Below, in pieces: positions 35,435 through 44,715 of a stretch of DNA of 64,000 nucleotides; the first letter of the stretch is position 1; each line of letters starts with the position of its first letter. A program made the translations under genes and the position numbers. The notes under the pieces were generated by a model. The model was not told the origin of the DNA, ran no database searches, and was given only the letters and a program-made list of their open reading frames with translations. Origin of the DNA: Pirellulaceae bacterium (GTDB lineage Bacteria > Planctomycetota > Planctomycetia > Pirellulales > Pirellulaceae); NCBI GenBank assembly GCA_026004795.1, contig BPJV01000001.1:372001-436000 (forward strand). The letters run 5' to 3'.

Positions 35435-37390
35435 TCAGGTAGTCTGCGGAGGCGATGAAGCTTCGTTTGTGGCCATATTCGGTCCAGCTTTGCGAAAATC
35501 ACCTTCGCGGCGAGTGATTCCTTGGCGGTCGAAGTATTCGAGCAGGGGGATGGTATGCTTGCGCGTAAGTTGCCATCGATCGCGCACTTCAGCCACCATA
35601 ACCTGTTGCCGCTCGTTCAGTAGTTCCTGCAACTCGTAGCAAAGCACGTTGAGGACGGAGCGACCAATTAAAAATCCCTTTCCCACATCGACGAGAAAGC
35701 CTTGATCGATCGCGTAACGAACTAACGCCTTGGTTTGGTCGACGGTGGTTGCCAGGTGCTGCGCCAGTTCGTTCAACGTTGGCGGCATGCGATTGTCTCG
35801 GAATGCTACCAAGAGTTTCTCTAGCTGCGCGCGCTGCTTCTTCGACAGTGCGTTCTCCGGTACTACCTCAGCAATCATGTTCTCCACACGCGCTAGCCGC
35901 TGCTGGTCAGTCATGATTTGAACAACGTATTGCACGATCTCCGCCGGAGCCTCAGCAGCCAGATGCCGCTGCAGAGCATCGAGGTGCATCCAGGAATCTG
36001 CTTGCCGCTGACGATGCCGCCCGAGGGCTTGGGAAACTCGTTGTGCGAGCCCTTGGAGCCAGGATTGGGAAGCAAGGTGGTTGGGCAACCACACGATGGT
36101 CGGCATGCTGGCCTGAAACGCCTTCCAGGACGCGGGATCGCCCACGGCGCTGCGCGCCCATTGTAGAAAATAGGCGTCGTCCAGCGCCACGTAGCCGGCC
36201 ATCTCTACCCAGGAGGCGAGTCGGTCGGCTGGTGCGGCCGTCCCCGCCAGTCGTTCCGCTGCCTCCCACAGTTGACGCCGCTTCCAGCGATGTGTCGGGG
36301 GCAGCGATGCCAAGACGCGTCCTCCGGCGAAACAGCCAATCGGATGCGGCAAACGGAGCAACAGTGGTTGGCCCCACGTAGCGACGAGGGGGCGTGAGGC
36401 GATGATCAGAGCTGGTCCTCGCTCGCCGCTGGCAATGGTACGTGGGGCTTGCACCTCCACCTCCTGCGCGCCGGTTCCAGTATGCATGAGCAGACGAACG
36501 CCAGGCTTGATGGCCGGACGCCCCGGAAAAACATTCAACTCTACCAAAAGGCGAGGGGACAACAGATGACCCTCGGCAGCGATCAGTTCATCGCCGCGGA
36601 CCACCTCACGCGGTACGTCACCGACCAAGTTGATTGCCGTCCGCAATCCGGCAAAGGACTGCGGTTGATCCTGCCCATGAACCTCAATCGAACGGACGCG
36701 CAGCGGTGTACGCTCCCCGGCGATGCCCACATGATCCCCGACGGCCACCTTGCCTTCCCACACGCATCCGGCTACTACTAAGCCCCGTCCCGGCACATGC
36801 AGGACACGATCGATAGGCATGCGGAAGGGACGTTGCCGCGTCTCGACGCGATCGGCGGCCGTGTTCTCCTCTAGGTCGCACAGCGTGCGTTTGAGCGCGT
36901 CGAGCCCGGCTCCCGTATGAGACGATACTGCGATGACCGGAAAACGTTCGAATCCCCAGTCAACCAAAAAGACCTCGAGTTCTTCTCGAAGCGCCTCTAT
37001 CTGTTCATCCGTCGCCAGATCGATGCGCGTCATGGCCACCACCAACCGCGGCACCCCCAGCGAGTGAAGAATGGCCGTATGCTCCAAGGTCTGGGCCTGA
37101 ATCCCCTGATCGGCCGCCACGACCAGCAATCCGATGTCAACTCCGGAGACTCCGGCCAGGAGATTCGACACATACCTTTGGTGGCCAGGAGCATCGACAA
37201 ACGCCAGTACCTGGTCGTCCTCTTCCAGGGCTGCGAAGCCGAGATCGATCGTGATACCGCGTTGTTTTTCCTCGGGATGGCGATCCGTATCGACGCCGGT
37301 CAACGCGCCCACAAGACGAGTCTTACCGTGATCGATATGCCCCGTGACGCCGACGATGCGATAGCGTCGCCCATCCGGTAACGTGGTCAT
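35435..37390 (-). CDS. selB: Selenocysteine-specific elongation factor
   Basis: 651 aa. The GTPase domain has G1 GHIDHGKT, a G2 region EEKQRGITIDLGFA, DAPGH (G3) and a G4-like TRID in MTRIDLA. Domains II and III follow (FRMPIDRVLHVPGRGLVVAG, a SelB hallmark), then C-terminal winged helices (KQRAQLEKLLVAFRDNRMP and VGKGFLIGRSVLNVL) that bind SECIS RNA. SelB delivers Sec-tRNA to UGA codons, so the organism probably makes selenoproteins. selA, selC and a Sec-containing gene are not in this window. The ATG at 37390 follows a GTG at 37393; either may be used. Confidence 0.93.
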   Translation of the reverse strand: MTTLPDGRRYRIVGVTGHIDHGKTRLVGALTGVDTDRHPEEKQRGITIDLGFAALEEDDQVLAFVDAPGHQRYVSNLLAGVSGVDIGLLVVAADQGIQAQTLEHTAILHSLGVPRLVVAMTRIDLATDEQIEALREELEVFLVDWGFERFPVIAVSSHTGAGLDALKRTLCDLEENTAADRVETRQRPFRMPIDRVLHVPGRGLVVAGCVWEGKVAVGDHVGIAGERTPLRVRSIEVHGQDQPQSFAGLRTAINLVGDVPREVVRGDELIAAEGHLLSPRLLVELNVFPGRPAIKPGVRLLMHTGTGAQEVEVQAPRTIASGERGPALIIASRPLVATWGQPLLLRLPHPIGCFAGGRVLASLPPTHRWKRRQLWEAAERLAGTAAPADRLASWVEMAGYVALDDAYFLQWARSAVGDPASWKAFQASMPTIVWLPNHLASQSWLQGLAQRVSQALGRHRQRQADSWMHLDALQRHLAAEAPAEIVQYVVQIMTDQQRLARVENMIAEVVPENALSKKQRAQLEKLLVAFRDNRMPPTLNELAQHLATTVDQTKALVRYAIDQGFLVDVGKGFLIGRSVLNVLCYELQELLNERQQVMVAEVRDRWQLTRKHTIPLLEYFDRQGITRREGDFRKAGPNMATNEASSPPQTT

Positions 37391-37448
37391 CACCTACTGT
37401 CTCTAGTGTGGGGAAAGCGAAGTCGCCCGGTCGGTAGGTCAGGTTCGA

Positions 37449-39131
37449 CTAACTGGCCGTCGGGTTCTTGGCCAGGCGCTTCAGCAACGGGACCAGATAA
37501 CTTCGCCCGAATAAACAAAAGGCGAACTCTCTGGAACCAGCGACTCTCGCCTGCTCTAGCGCTTGCTCCAGATGCTCGACCTGTTGTTCGGCGGCGTCGG
37601 CGAATCTCGCGGCCAGGGCTTGCAAAGACTCTTTGATCCCCCGCATCTGCTGGTGCCATTCTGATTTCTCACCGCGCGGAGGAATGTGTTGGAGTAATTC
37701 CTGCTTGCGGTGGACCAGCGTACGGATTTGGCGGCGATCGTGTTCGGGCAACTGGTGATCAGCGCGATCGACCAATTGCTCGAGATACTTGTCTGCATTG
37801 TGTTGCAGGTCCCAAGCCGCTTGTTTGGCCATTCGCAACTGCTCCTCGATTTCATCGACCGATCGAATCGCTAACCGGTCACGTTGCGGCAAGGGGATGG
37901 TGGCGGACGCTACGGCCAATGGGGGCGGCACGAGCTGGAAGAACTCCTCGATGATCCCGTTGGTCAGCTGGTCGTACTTGCCCCCCCCGATACCGTGGAG
38001 GAACAGATCGCTGACAAACAACCGCAAGTACATGGTCGTCAGCAGCGCGCGGGGGCGAAGGCAAATACCATCGGCCAGAAATTCGAGCCACTGGCTGGCG
38101 GCACCATCACAATCCAAGCGGCCTTCAATGACCGCCTGCCATCCGGCTCGATCGCTGAGGATCAAACTGTCGTTGGCCATACGGACCCACAAAGGCCTGC
38201 GCGTCGGATCGCTGGACCGATAGACCCACCAGGGAGCTTCCAGCCAATCGCCTTGTTCCTCCAGCGGCGGCACGGGGTGCGCCTCATTGCGAATCTTGTG
38301 TGCCTGGCGATAGCGATCGCGCTGCGAATTGTAAACCAGTTGGAACCGCGGCAGATCGGCTAGCAGGTGGATGCTGAAGCGAGCGAAGGAACGAGTCGAG
38401 ACCAGGCGGCTAAGTGGTACCTCGAGAGTATGCAAGCCCTCCTCGCGTTCAAGTCGATGTCGCCCCTCCGCCAACGCCATGCCGAGATGATAACTACGGC
38501 GGAGCGCCGTGGTGGCCGGTCCCCAAAGGTAGTCGAGCAGCAGGTCGTCGGCCGGATCGACCATCGTCGCCCGCACCTGGTGCGGAAAATTCTCCCAGGT
38601 AGCCCACGATTCGATGCGACGCATTTCCCACGGGATCGGCGGTCGAGGCTCATCAAAGGCCACGGTCGTTCGGTGCCAGCGCCGGTGTTCGTCAAGCCGA
38701 GGAACTTGGATTGCCGTACTGCGACAAACGTCGTTGTCGACCAGGAAGTTGATCGACAGCGCACCGGTCGCCTCAGCCAGATGCGAAAGCAGAAAATTCT
38801 TGTACCACACACCGGGATGGAACAATTCCGGCTGGTGTCCTGATAGCACCATGCACCGACGGTCCAAACCAGCGATTGTTTGCTCGCTGATATCCGCATA
38901 TCCTCGCGTATACTCCCACGCCAGGCGAGCGACTTCGGCCCGCGCATACTCGCGCGCTTCCTCGAGCGATTTACCACAGAATTCTAGATGCCCCCCACCG
39001 TCAAAACTCACACGGCGAGTTGCCAGTTCCTCCACGTCGCCAAGTTCGGGTACTACCATCGCCGTATTCGGTTTCGCAGGGGCGCGATAGCGTGGATAGG
39101 TCGATGTCGAATCGGCTGTCGCCACGGTCAT
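37449..39131 (-). CDS. BshC-like protein (putative cysteine-adding enzyme family), uncertain
   Basis: 560 aa, cytosolic. A conserved block near residue 95 (LSGHQPELFHPGVWYKNFLL, then LSINFLVDNDV) parallels the TGQQxGLFxGPLYTxxK...PVFW.A.EDHD block of BshC, the last enzyme of bacillithiol synthesis. As in BshC, a C-terminal coiled coil (about 420-530, QLRMAKQAAWDLQHNADKYL onward) precedes the end. Length matches BshC (about 540). The Gln-Gln becomes His-Gln and other family motifs are weak, so this may be a distinct planctomycete branch with another substrate. It starts 9 nt before the upstream glycosyltransferase stop and follows it in the same direction. Confidence 0.45.
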   Translation of the reverse strand: MTVATADSTSTYPRYRAPAKPNTAMVVPELGDVEELATRRVSFDGGGHLEFCGKSLEEAREYARAEVARLAWEYTRGYADISEQTIAGLDRRCMVLSGHQPELFHPGVWYKNFLLSHLAEATGALSINFLVDNDVCRSTAIQVPRLDEHRRWHRTTVAFDEPRPPIPWEMRRIESWATWENFPHQVRATMVDPADDLLLDYLWGPATTALRRSYHLGMALAEGRHRLEREEGLHTLEVPLSRLVSTRSFARFSIHLLADLPRFQLVYNSQRDRYRQAHKIRNEAHPVPPLEEQGDWLEAPWWVYRSSDPTRRPLWVRMANDSLILSDRAGWQAVIEGRLDCDGAASQWLEFLADGICLRPRALLTTMYLRLFVSDLFLHGIGGGKYDQLTNGIIEEFFQLVPPPLAVASATIPLPQRDRLAIRSVDEIEEQLRMAKQAAWDLQHNADKYLEQLVDRADHQLPEHDRRQIRTLVHRKQELLQHIPPRGEKSEWHQQMRGIKESLQALAARFADAAEQQVEHLEQALEQARVAGSREFAFCLFGRSYLVPLLKRLAKNPTAS

Positions 39132-39140
39132 ACGGTCTCC

Positions 39141-39881
39141 TCACGAATTGGGGGAACTGCTCGCCAGCGGCGGGAGATGGTACCCGCGGGCCCGCATGCG
39201 ATCGATACTGCGTCCTAGAACTTCATTGTAGTGCTGCCACCGCCGCTCCGCGTCATCAAGCGAGCCACCAAACGAACGAGACAGGTCGAGATACAGCAGC
39301 GGAACTGCTATCTCGATGACGCGCAGCCCCAATGCTGCCACCTGCACCCAAACCTCCAATGGCATGGCATAACCGGTCTCGTGAATGTCCAATTGTCGCA
39401 GTGCTTCGACGCGATACGCTTTAAAACCACAGAACGCATCGGTTATTCCCAAGCCGAAAAGACGATTCAACAACTCGGTAATTTGGCGGTTGATCCGCAT
39501 CCGGTCCTCAGGGGGCTGGCTGTCACCAGGAAAGGGGCGCAGGTATCGGCTACCGGAGACCACATCGGCCTCGGCGCATGCCTCCACGAATTGCGGGATC
39601 ATGCTCGGCTGATGCTGCCCATCGCAGTCAAGCGTTACCAGGCAGTCATAACCACCGTCGATGGCGTATTGGAATGCCGACTTCAGAGCAGCACCATAAC
39701 CCAAGTTGGTCTCGTGACTAACGGTCTTCACCTGTGGCCACTGCGCCAACCGCTGGGCCGTGGCGTCGGTCGAGCCATCGTTGACTACCAAGACATCATC
39801 AGCGTATTTGCAAACTTCACCTAACACGCTATCGATGTATTTTTCTTCGTTGTATACCGGCAGTGCTGCCAACCACCTCAC
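39141..39881 (-). CDS. Family 2 glycosyltransferase (dolichyl/polyprenyl-phosphate mannose synthase-like)
   Basis: About 246 aa. It opens with LAALPVYNEEKYIDSVLGEV and has the GT-A motifs VLVVNDGSTDATAQRL, VTLDCDGQHQPSMIP (DxD-like DCDG), VSGSRYL, and GLGITDAFCGFKAYRVEAL. These are typical of polyprenyl-phosphate sugar synthases, which make lipid-linked sugar donors at the cytosolic face. The C-terminus has no membrane helices. The GTG at 39881 was chosen because it aligns with the family start; the open frame extends to 39965. It could feed membrane transferases such as the one at 8675, though they are far apart. Confidence 0.85.
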   Translation of the reverse strand: MRWLAALPVYNEEKYIDSVLGEVCKYADDVLVVNDGSTDATAQRLAQWPQVKTVSHETNLGYGAALKSAFQYAIDGGYDCLVTLDCDGQHQPSMIPQFVEACAEADVVSGSRYLRPFPGDSQPPEDRMRINRQITELLNRLFGLGITDAFCGFKAYRVEALRQLDIHETGYAMPLEVWVQVAALGLRVIEIAVPLLYLDLSRSFGGSLDDAERRWQHYNEVLGRSIDRMRARGYHLPPLASSSPNS

Positions 39882-39966
39882 TATGATGCTCCCTGTGCGA
39901 GCTGGAAACCGGATCTCGCTTAGATCCTCGTCACCATATCGCAACTGGGCCGATCTGCGAACCACC

Positions 39967-40010
39967 CCTGTAGGGGCCCGCCTCGGGGGAGCTGCGAGGG
40001 GCCCTGCAGG
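39967..40010. terminator. GC-rich hairpin between 40063 and 39881
   Basis: CCTGTAGGGGCCCGCCTCG is nearly complementary to CGAGGGGCCCTGCAGG (39995-40010) across a short loop. It follows the minus-strand gene at 40063 and may end its transcript, but no T-tract follows. Confidence 0.35.
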
Positions 40011-40062
40011 TAGAGCAGGCAGGGTACCCGTGGTGGGGCGGGTGAACGCGATGCTGTCCAGC

Positions 40063-40779
40063 TTAGGCGGTCAACGGCAGTGGGCTATGGGCCAACGCGA
40101 GGTAGGCGGCGCCTAACTGTTCGCGGGAAGGCAGCGTCGGGTAAAGGTAGAGCCGCATGCGGGCCCACCGTATGACGCCTTTTTCCAGAAATTGACCGAA
40201 CACACGCAGCGTGACGGGGCGCAAATCCGCCTCGGTGGCCCCTGCAGCGATTTGCGCTAAGTCATTCGGGCCCACCATGATAGCTACTGCAACTGGCCCC
40301 ACTTGGCCCAACCACATGACCTCCGCGTCGAGGGGCACGACTCCGGCCTCCAGACCGTCACCGGGGGCCGGCAGCAGGTCGCCGAGTCGAATTCTGTTCC
40401 ACTGAACATCGGCCGCCAAAGGGCACAGAATGGCTGGCGAGCTATCGAGGAGGGTCGTTTGGATACTGATCCGCCACTCTATGGCACCTGCCGAAGGGGG
40501 TACGAGTTGCTCGTCGTTGACCATGCGCCAGTCGAATTCCACAGCGCAGGCATCGGTGGATGATTGGCGATAGCGGACGACCAAGTCCTGTTGGCGCGCA
40601 AAGAGTTCTTCGAGCTGGAACTGATGAGGCGGCTGGCAGTCGATGGTCAGAAGCTGTCGGCGTTGGCCGTCGGCCCCGGCAATGGCGATACCGTCGGTGG
40701 GATGTTGCGGATCGAGAAGTAGGCGTCCACCGGCCAGCGGTGCTTGGACGCTATCACGCGCGAATTGCCAAACGTTCAT
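40063..40779 (-). CDS. Conserved-looking protein of unknown function
   Basis: 238 aa, no signal or membrane segment, starts with an ATG (MNVWQFARDSVQ). It is a beta-rich sequence (LLTIDCQPPHQFQLEELFAR, IEWRISIQTTLL) ending in MRLYLYPTLPSREQLGAAYL. I recognise no family. The composition and codon pattern are those of a real gene, and it is divergent from the RraA-like gene at 40956. Confidence 0.6.
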   Translation of the reverse strand: MNVWQFARDSVQAPLAGGRLLLDPQHPTDGIAIAGADGQRRQLLTIDCQPPHQFQLEELFARQQDLVVRYRQSSTDACAVEFDWRMVNDEQLVPPSAGAIEWRISIQTTLLDSSPAILCPLAADVQWNRIRLGDLLPAPGDGLEAGVVPLDAEVMWLGQVGPVAVAIMVGPNDLAQIAAGATEADLRPVTLRVFGQFLEKGVIRWARMRLYLYPTLPSREQLGAAYLALAHSPLPLTA

Positions 40780-40955
40780 CGCTTCAGTTCCCTATGGCTG
40801 ATTGGCTTGTCCATCCCATGTCGGTTCCCCGGCAGTTGCGGGTATCATAAGACGGCTCAGCATAGCCTCAGCGACCTGTATCCGGCCGCCCCTTCCATGC
40901 TGCTGACCATCCGGTGCTTCGTTCCAAGTCGCGATCGACCTAGGTGATTGTTCCC

Positions 40956-41735
40956 ATGTCCAGAGATATGCCAGTATCCCCCGTGCCCACCCAACCACTT
41001 ACCCACGGCCAATTGTTGCAGTTGAAACGCTGGAATACGCCGACGATCTACAACGGATGGGAGCAGGTCACCAAGATGGACGCGGCGGCACCGGTTGTCA
41101 ACCTGGAGGAAACCCACGACTTCATGCCGCAGATGGGCCCCATGGTGGGCTACGCCATCACCCTGGTGATTGAACCGAGCAACAAGTCGCACCGACAGAA
41201 TCTCGACGCCTGGTCTGGCTACCGCCAGTATGTGGCCGCACAACCAGGCCCCAAGATTGTTGTCGTCCAGGATCTGGACCATCCCCGCGTCCTGGGATCG
41301 TTTTGGGGTGAAGTCAACGCCAACGTGCATCGCGCCTTGGGGTGTGTAGGGACGATCGTCGACGGTGCCATCCGTGACGTCGACGAGATGACCAACGCCG
41401 GTTTCAAAGCTCTGGCCAGGCGGTTGTGCGTCGGCCACGCCCACAGCATCCCAGTCCGCTGGGGATGCGAAGTGGAAGTCTTCGGGACGAAGGTGATACC
41501 AGGTCAGTTGCTCCATGCCGACAAGCATGGCTTCATCGCCATTCCACCGGGGGACGAGGTGGGATTGTTGGAGGCAGCGGCGCAGATGGATAAGAATGAA
41601 TGCGAGACGGTCATCGCCGCGGCCCGCAGTGGTGTGGGTGTGGATAGCAATGCGTTGCTACAGCACCTCAACCAGGCGGCGGCCGAGTTTCGCCACCGGG
41701 TGCAGCAACAGTTCGGCGGGAAAGGAGAGCATTGA
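40956..41735 (+). CDS. RraA-like / HMG aldolase-family protein
   Basis: About 259 aa. The core has GCVGTIVDGAIRDVDEM and VFGTKVIPGQLLHADKHGFI, the conserved metal- and ligand-binding blocks of the RraA/4-hydroxy-4-methyl-2-oxoglutarate aldolase fold (typical GTVIDGxxRD and ADxDGVxxIP). Family members include class II pyruvate aldolases and the RNase E inhibitor RraA. The N-terminal part is longer than in RraA, and the KHGF replacement of DGV suggests an aldolase-like branch. The ATG at 40956 was chosen over an upstream alternative. It overlaps or abuts the MMPL gene. Confidence 0.8.
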   Translation: MSRDMPVSPVPTQPLTHGQLLQLKRWNTPTIYNGWEQVTKMDAAAPVVNLEETHDFMPQMGPMVGYAITLVIEPSNKSHRQNLDAWSGYRQYVAAQPGPKIVVVQDLDHPRVLGSFWGEVNANVHRALGCVGTIVDGAIRDVDEMTNAGFKALARRLCVGHAHSIPVRWGCEVEVFGTKVIPGQLLHADKHGFIAIPPGDEVGLLEAAAQMDKNECETVIAAARSGVGVDSNALLQHLNQAAAEFRHRVQQQFGGKGEH

Positions 41736-41737
41736 CG

Positions 41738-44590
41738 GTGGGGGGAACGCGGTACAAGTTGTTTGCCAGCCGTATCGTCACCCGTCATTGGTCCTGGGTG
41801 TTGCTGGCGTGGCTCGTCCTCGCCGTAGCGCTCAAGGCGACGGCCCCACGGTGGGAAACGATCGCTGCCGACGGGGATTTGGCTTTCTTACCTCCCGACG
41901 TTCCCAGTGCGATCGGCCGCCGCGTGTTGGAGGAAGCATTCCCCGGTGCCCACGCGCGGAGTAGCCTGGCAATCATTTTCGCCGTTGCCAGCGGAGAGCT
42001 GTCGACTGGCGACAAATTGGCGGCCATGGAAGTGGCTCGCCACCTGCATTGGTTGGCTGCTGCGTCGGCGTGGAAGGATCTGGGGCAGATCGACCAACAG
42101 GTCACTGCCGCCGCTGCCACGGCGTCTCCGCGTCTGCTTCAGCGTCGTACGATTAGCCGCCAACGGGTGCTGGCCAACCTCACCGAGATCATCGAGTTGG
42201 AGCAAGCGATGGCGAAGACGTTGGCCGAGTTGGGGGAAGACGCCCCGATGAAACGAATTGCAACCGCCTACCGGTGGCGAGCGGAGTTGCACGAGGCCAC
42301 TGGCGATCAGGAGACAGCCGCCGTCGATCGCGCCACAGCGTCGTTGATCATCGAACAGGGGTGGGACTTCCAGCCGGAGACCCCTTCCTGGCACCGGGCG
42401 GTTCACGACGTCTGGAGCTGGCGCAGTGCGATTGTGGGGCACAAGATGGGGGCGGACAACCCTCAGGCTCGACTGATCAACATGCAGTTGGATACCGATT
42501 TCGCGGCCGTAGCCAACCTTCAGATCATGAGCGACCTGCGGCGGTGGATGGCCGGCGCCGTTGAGCGCTATCGGCGATGGACTTCGGCCGAGCTGGAGCA
42601 CGGTGTGAGCGGTGCTGCGGCTGTAGGAGCCGACATGCTGCGGGCGGCGGCCGGGGGAATTCGCATTACCGAGATCGTCACAGTGGTCCTGGTGCTGTTG
42701 ATCCTCACGGGCGTCTACCGCGCTCCCTTTTTGGTCGCCATTCCGGTGACCAGCATCGCCGTCAGTCTCATCGTGGCGACCAGCCTGATCGCCCACCTGG
42801 CGCGCGATCCAGCGGTGCCGGAGAGTTCCGGTTTGGGGGTCTTTTCCACCACTCGTATCTTCATCGTCGTGATCTTATTCGGCGCGGGAACCGATTTCTG
42901 TTTGTTCTTTCTGGCGCGCAATCGCGAACTAATACAGCAACGGGCCGTGATCAGGCGACGTCAGATGCATCGCGTTGTAGAGAAAAGCTGGCTTAGTGTG
43001 CACAACGCACTGGTGGCCAGCGCGTTGACGACCATTGCCGGTTTGGGGTTGATGTGGTTTTCGCGATTCGAAAAGTTCCGCTACAGTGGCCCGGTGATTG
43101 CCATTTCGTTGGCCGTCACCTTGTTGGTCTGCTTGAGCTTCACCCCCGCCTTGCTCAGCGGGCTGGGGACCACCGCTTTCTGGCCGTTGTTGCGGCGGTC
43201 CAAGCATTCCGGCGCGGGAGACAGAGCCTGCGCGACCAGTGGCGAGGCGGCTGATGCCGCTGCCGGACCTCCTGGTTCGCCTGCTGCTTGCCCCGCGGGG
43301 CGTCCCGTGCCGTGGTGGGGACGTTACTGGGATTGGTTGGCCGAGGGGATTGCCCGATGGCCCGGCTGGGCGTTGGCTCTGGCCGCGTTGCTGCTGGCCA
43401 TTCCCGCCGCCTACGGTATTGGTCATCTCGGCCACGTAACCTATGACTTCACCAAGGAGCTCTCTCGTAACGCTCCCAGCCGTACGGGAGCGGCGTTGAT
43501 CGGACGCTTCTTTCCTCTGCGCGACGCCAGTCCGGTAACGATCCTGGTTACTCGCCCCCAGCCGTTTGACGACGACCGCCAACTTCTCGAGGCATGCGAG
43601 CAGTTGGCGACGCAATTGTATGTCGAGGGGGTGGAGTCGGTACGCAGTTTGGCCGATCCGCTGGGCGACTTTCCACCGGGAAAAACGATGAGTCTTTTCG
43701 AACAAGATGCGTGGCGACGCCGCACTTTACGCGCCAGCCATATTGCCCAAGAACAGTTTCTCAGCTCCGTACCCCAGCTCGCCCGACGAGTGGCCCGCTT
43801 CGATGTCGTCCTGCGATCCAACGTGTTTTCGATGGAGTCGAGTCGTGCTATCGCCGGGCTGCGAAAACAACTGGAGGTCGAGTTTCAAAATGCGGATTCC
43901 CCTTGGTGGGGAAGCACGGCCACGTTTAGTGGTACCGCCGTGGGAATCGCGGATCTGCGTCAGGTCACCCAAGCAGATCAACGACGCATCCAGATGCTGG
44001 TCACCGGCGGCGTATGGTTGGTCTTGTGGGCCATGCTGCGTCACCTCGGCATCTGCACCTACTTGATCCTCTCGGTGTTGTTCAGCTACTTCGCCACACT
44101 GGGCATCACGCATGCCGTTTTCGGCCAGTGGTTCGCTGGTGACTTTTACGGTCTGGACTGGAAGGTTCCGTTGTTTTTGTTTGTAATTCTGGTGGCGGTG
44201 GGGCAGGACTACAATGTCTACCTGGTATCACGCATCTTCGAAGAACGGAAGCGTCACGCGTTGCGTGATGCTGTGGTTCTGGGCCTGCGACGGACCGGGG
44301 GGATTATCACTAGCTGCGGGGTGGTGATGGCCGGGACGTTTGCTGCCATGACCAGTCCAGCACTGGTCCAGGGGCTGGCCGGATTTCTTCCCCACGACTG
44401 GCTCGATCCCCAACAGCCGGTATTGCGAGGGATCACGGAGTTGGGATTCGCTCTTTCCTGCGGGGTCTTGCTGGACACGTTCATCGTTCGTAGCATCCTG
44501 GTACCATCGTTTCTATTGCTCATGCAGCGGGGGTGGGGCACGTCGACACGCGTTTCCTCACGGATTAGTTTTAAGGCCCCGAATGATTAG
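41738..44590 (+). CDS. MMPL/RND-superfamily transporter
   Basis: About 950 aa with the MMPL layout in duplicate: TM1 (WSWVLLAWLVLAVALKA), a large extracytoplasmic loop, then a helix bundle (ITEIVTVVLVLLILTGVYRA, VILFGAGTDFCLFFLARNRE). A second half repeats it (IARWPGWALALAALLLAIP ... LFLFVILVAVGQDYNVYLVS). The GTDFCLFF and GQDYNVYL motifs with Asp residues are the proton-relay helices of MMPL proteins. It probably exports lipids or other hydrophobic molecules by proton antiport. A TTG at 41732 overlapping the RraA stop is an alternative start; the GTG at 41738 has better spacing from GGAGAG. Confidence 0.88.
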   Translation: MGGTRYKLFASRIVTRHWSWVLLAWLVLAVALKATAPRWETIAADGDLAFLPPDVPSAIGRRVLEEAFPGAHARSSLAIIFAVASGELSTGDKLAAMEVARHLHWLAAASAWKDLGQIDQQVTAAAATASPRLLQRRTISRQRVLANLTEIIELEQAMAKTLAELGEDAPMKRIATAYRWRAELHEATGDQETAAVDRATASLIIEQGWDFQPETPSWHRAVHDVWSWRSAIVGHKMGADNPQARLINMQLDTDFAAVANLQIMSDLRRWMAGAVERYRRWTSAELEHGVSGAAAVGADMLRAAAGGIRITEIVTVVLVLLILTGVYRAPFLVAIPVTSIAVSLIVATSLIAHLARDPAVPESSGLGVFSTTRIFIVVILFGAGTDFCLFFLARNRELIQQRAVIRRRQMHRVVEKSWLSVHNALVASALTTIAGLGLMWFSRFEKFRYSGPVIAISLAVTLLVCLSFTPALLSGLGTTAFWPLLRRSKHSGAGDRACATSGEAADAAAGPPGSPAACPAGRPVPWWGRYWDWLAEGIARWPGWALALAALLLAIPAAYGIGHLGHVTYDFTKELSRNAPSRTGAALIGRFFPLRDASPVTILVTRPQPFDDDRQLLEACEQLATQLYVEGVESVRSLADPLGDFPPGKTMSLFEQDAWRRRTLRASHIAQEQFLSSVPQLARRVARFDVVLRSNVFSMESSRAIAGLRKQLEVEFQNADSPWWGSTATFSGTAVGIADLRQVTQADQRRIQMLVTGGVWLVLWAMLRHLGICTYLILSVLFSYFATLGITHAVFGQWFAGDFYGLDWKVPLFLFVILVAVGQDYNVYLVSRIFEERKRHALRDAVVLGLRRTGGIITSCGVVMAGTFAAMTSPALVQGLAGFLPHDWLDPQQPVLRGITELGFALSCGVLLDTFIVRSILVPSFLLLMQRGWGTSTRVSSRISFKAPND

Positions 44591-44715
44591 CCGACGTTCA
44601 TCCGGGGGCAGTTCGGTGAAAAAAGCAGGTTGCGGCGGCGACGCCTCGACGGCTGCAAGGTTGGCAGACCAGGCCTGATAGGAACTGTTGTATTGTTGCA
44701 AAAGGCAATTGTTTC

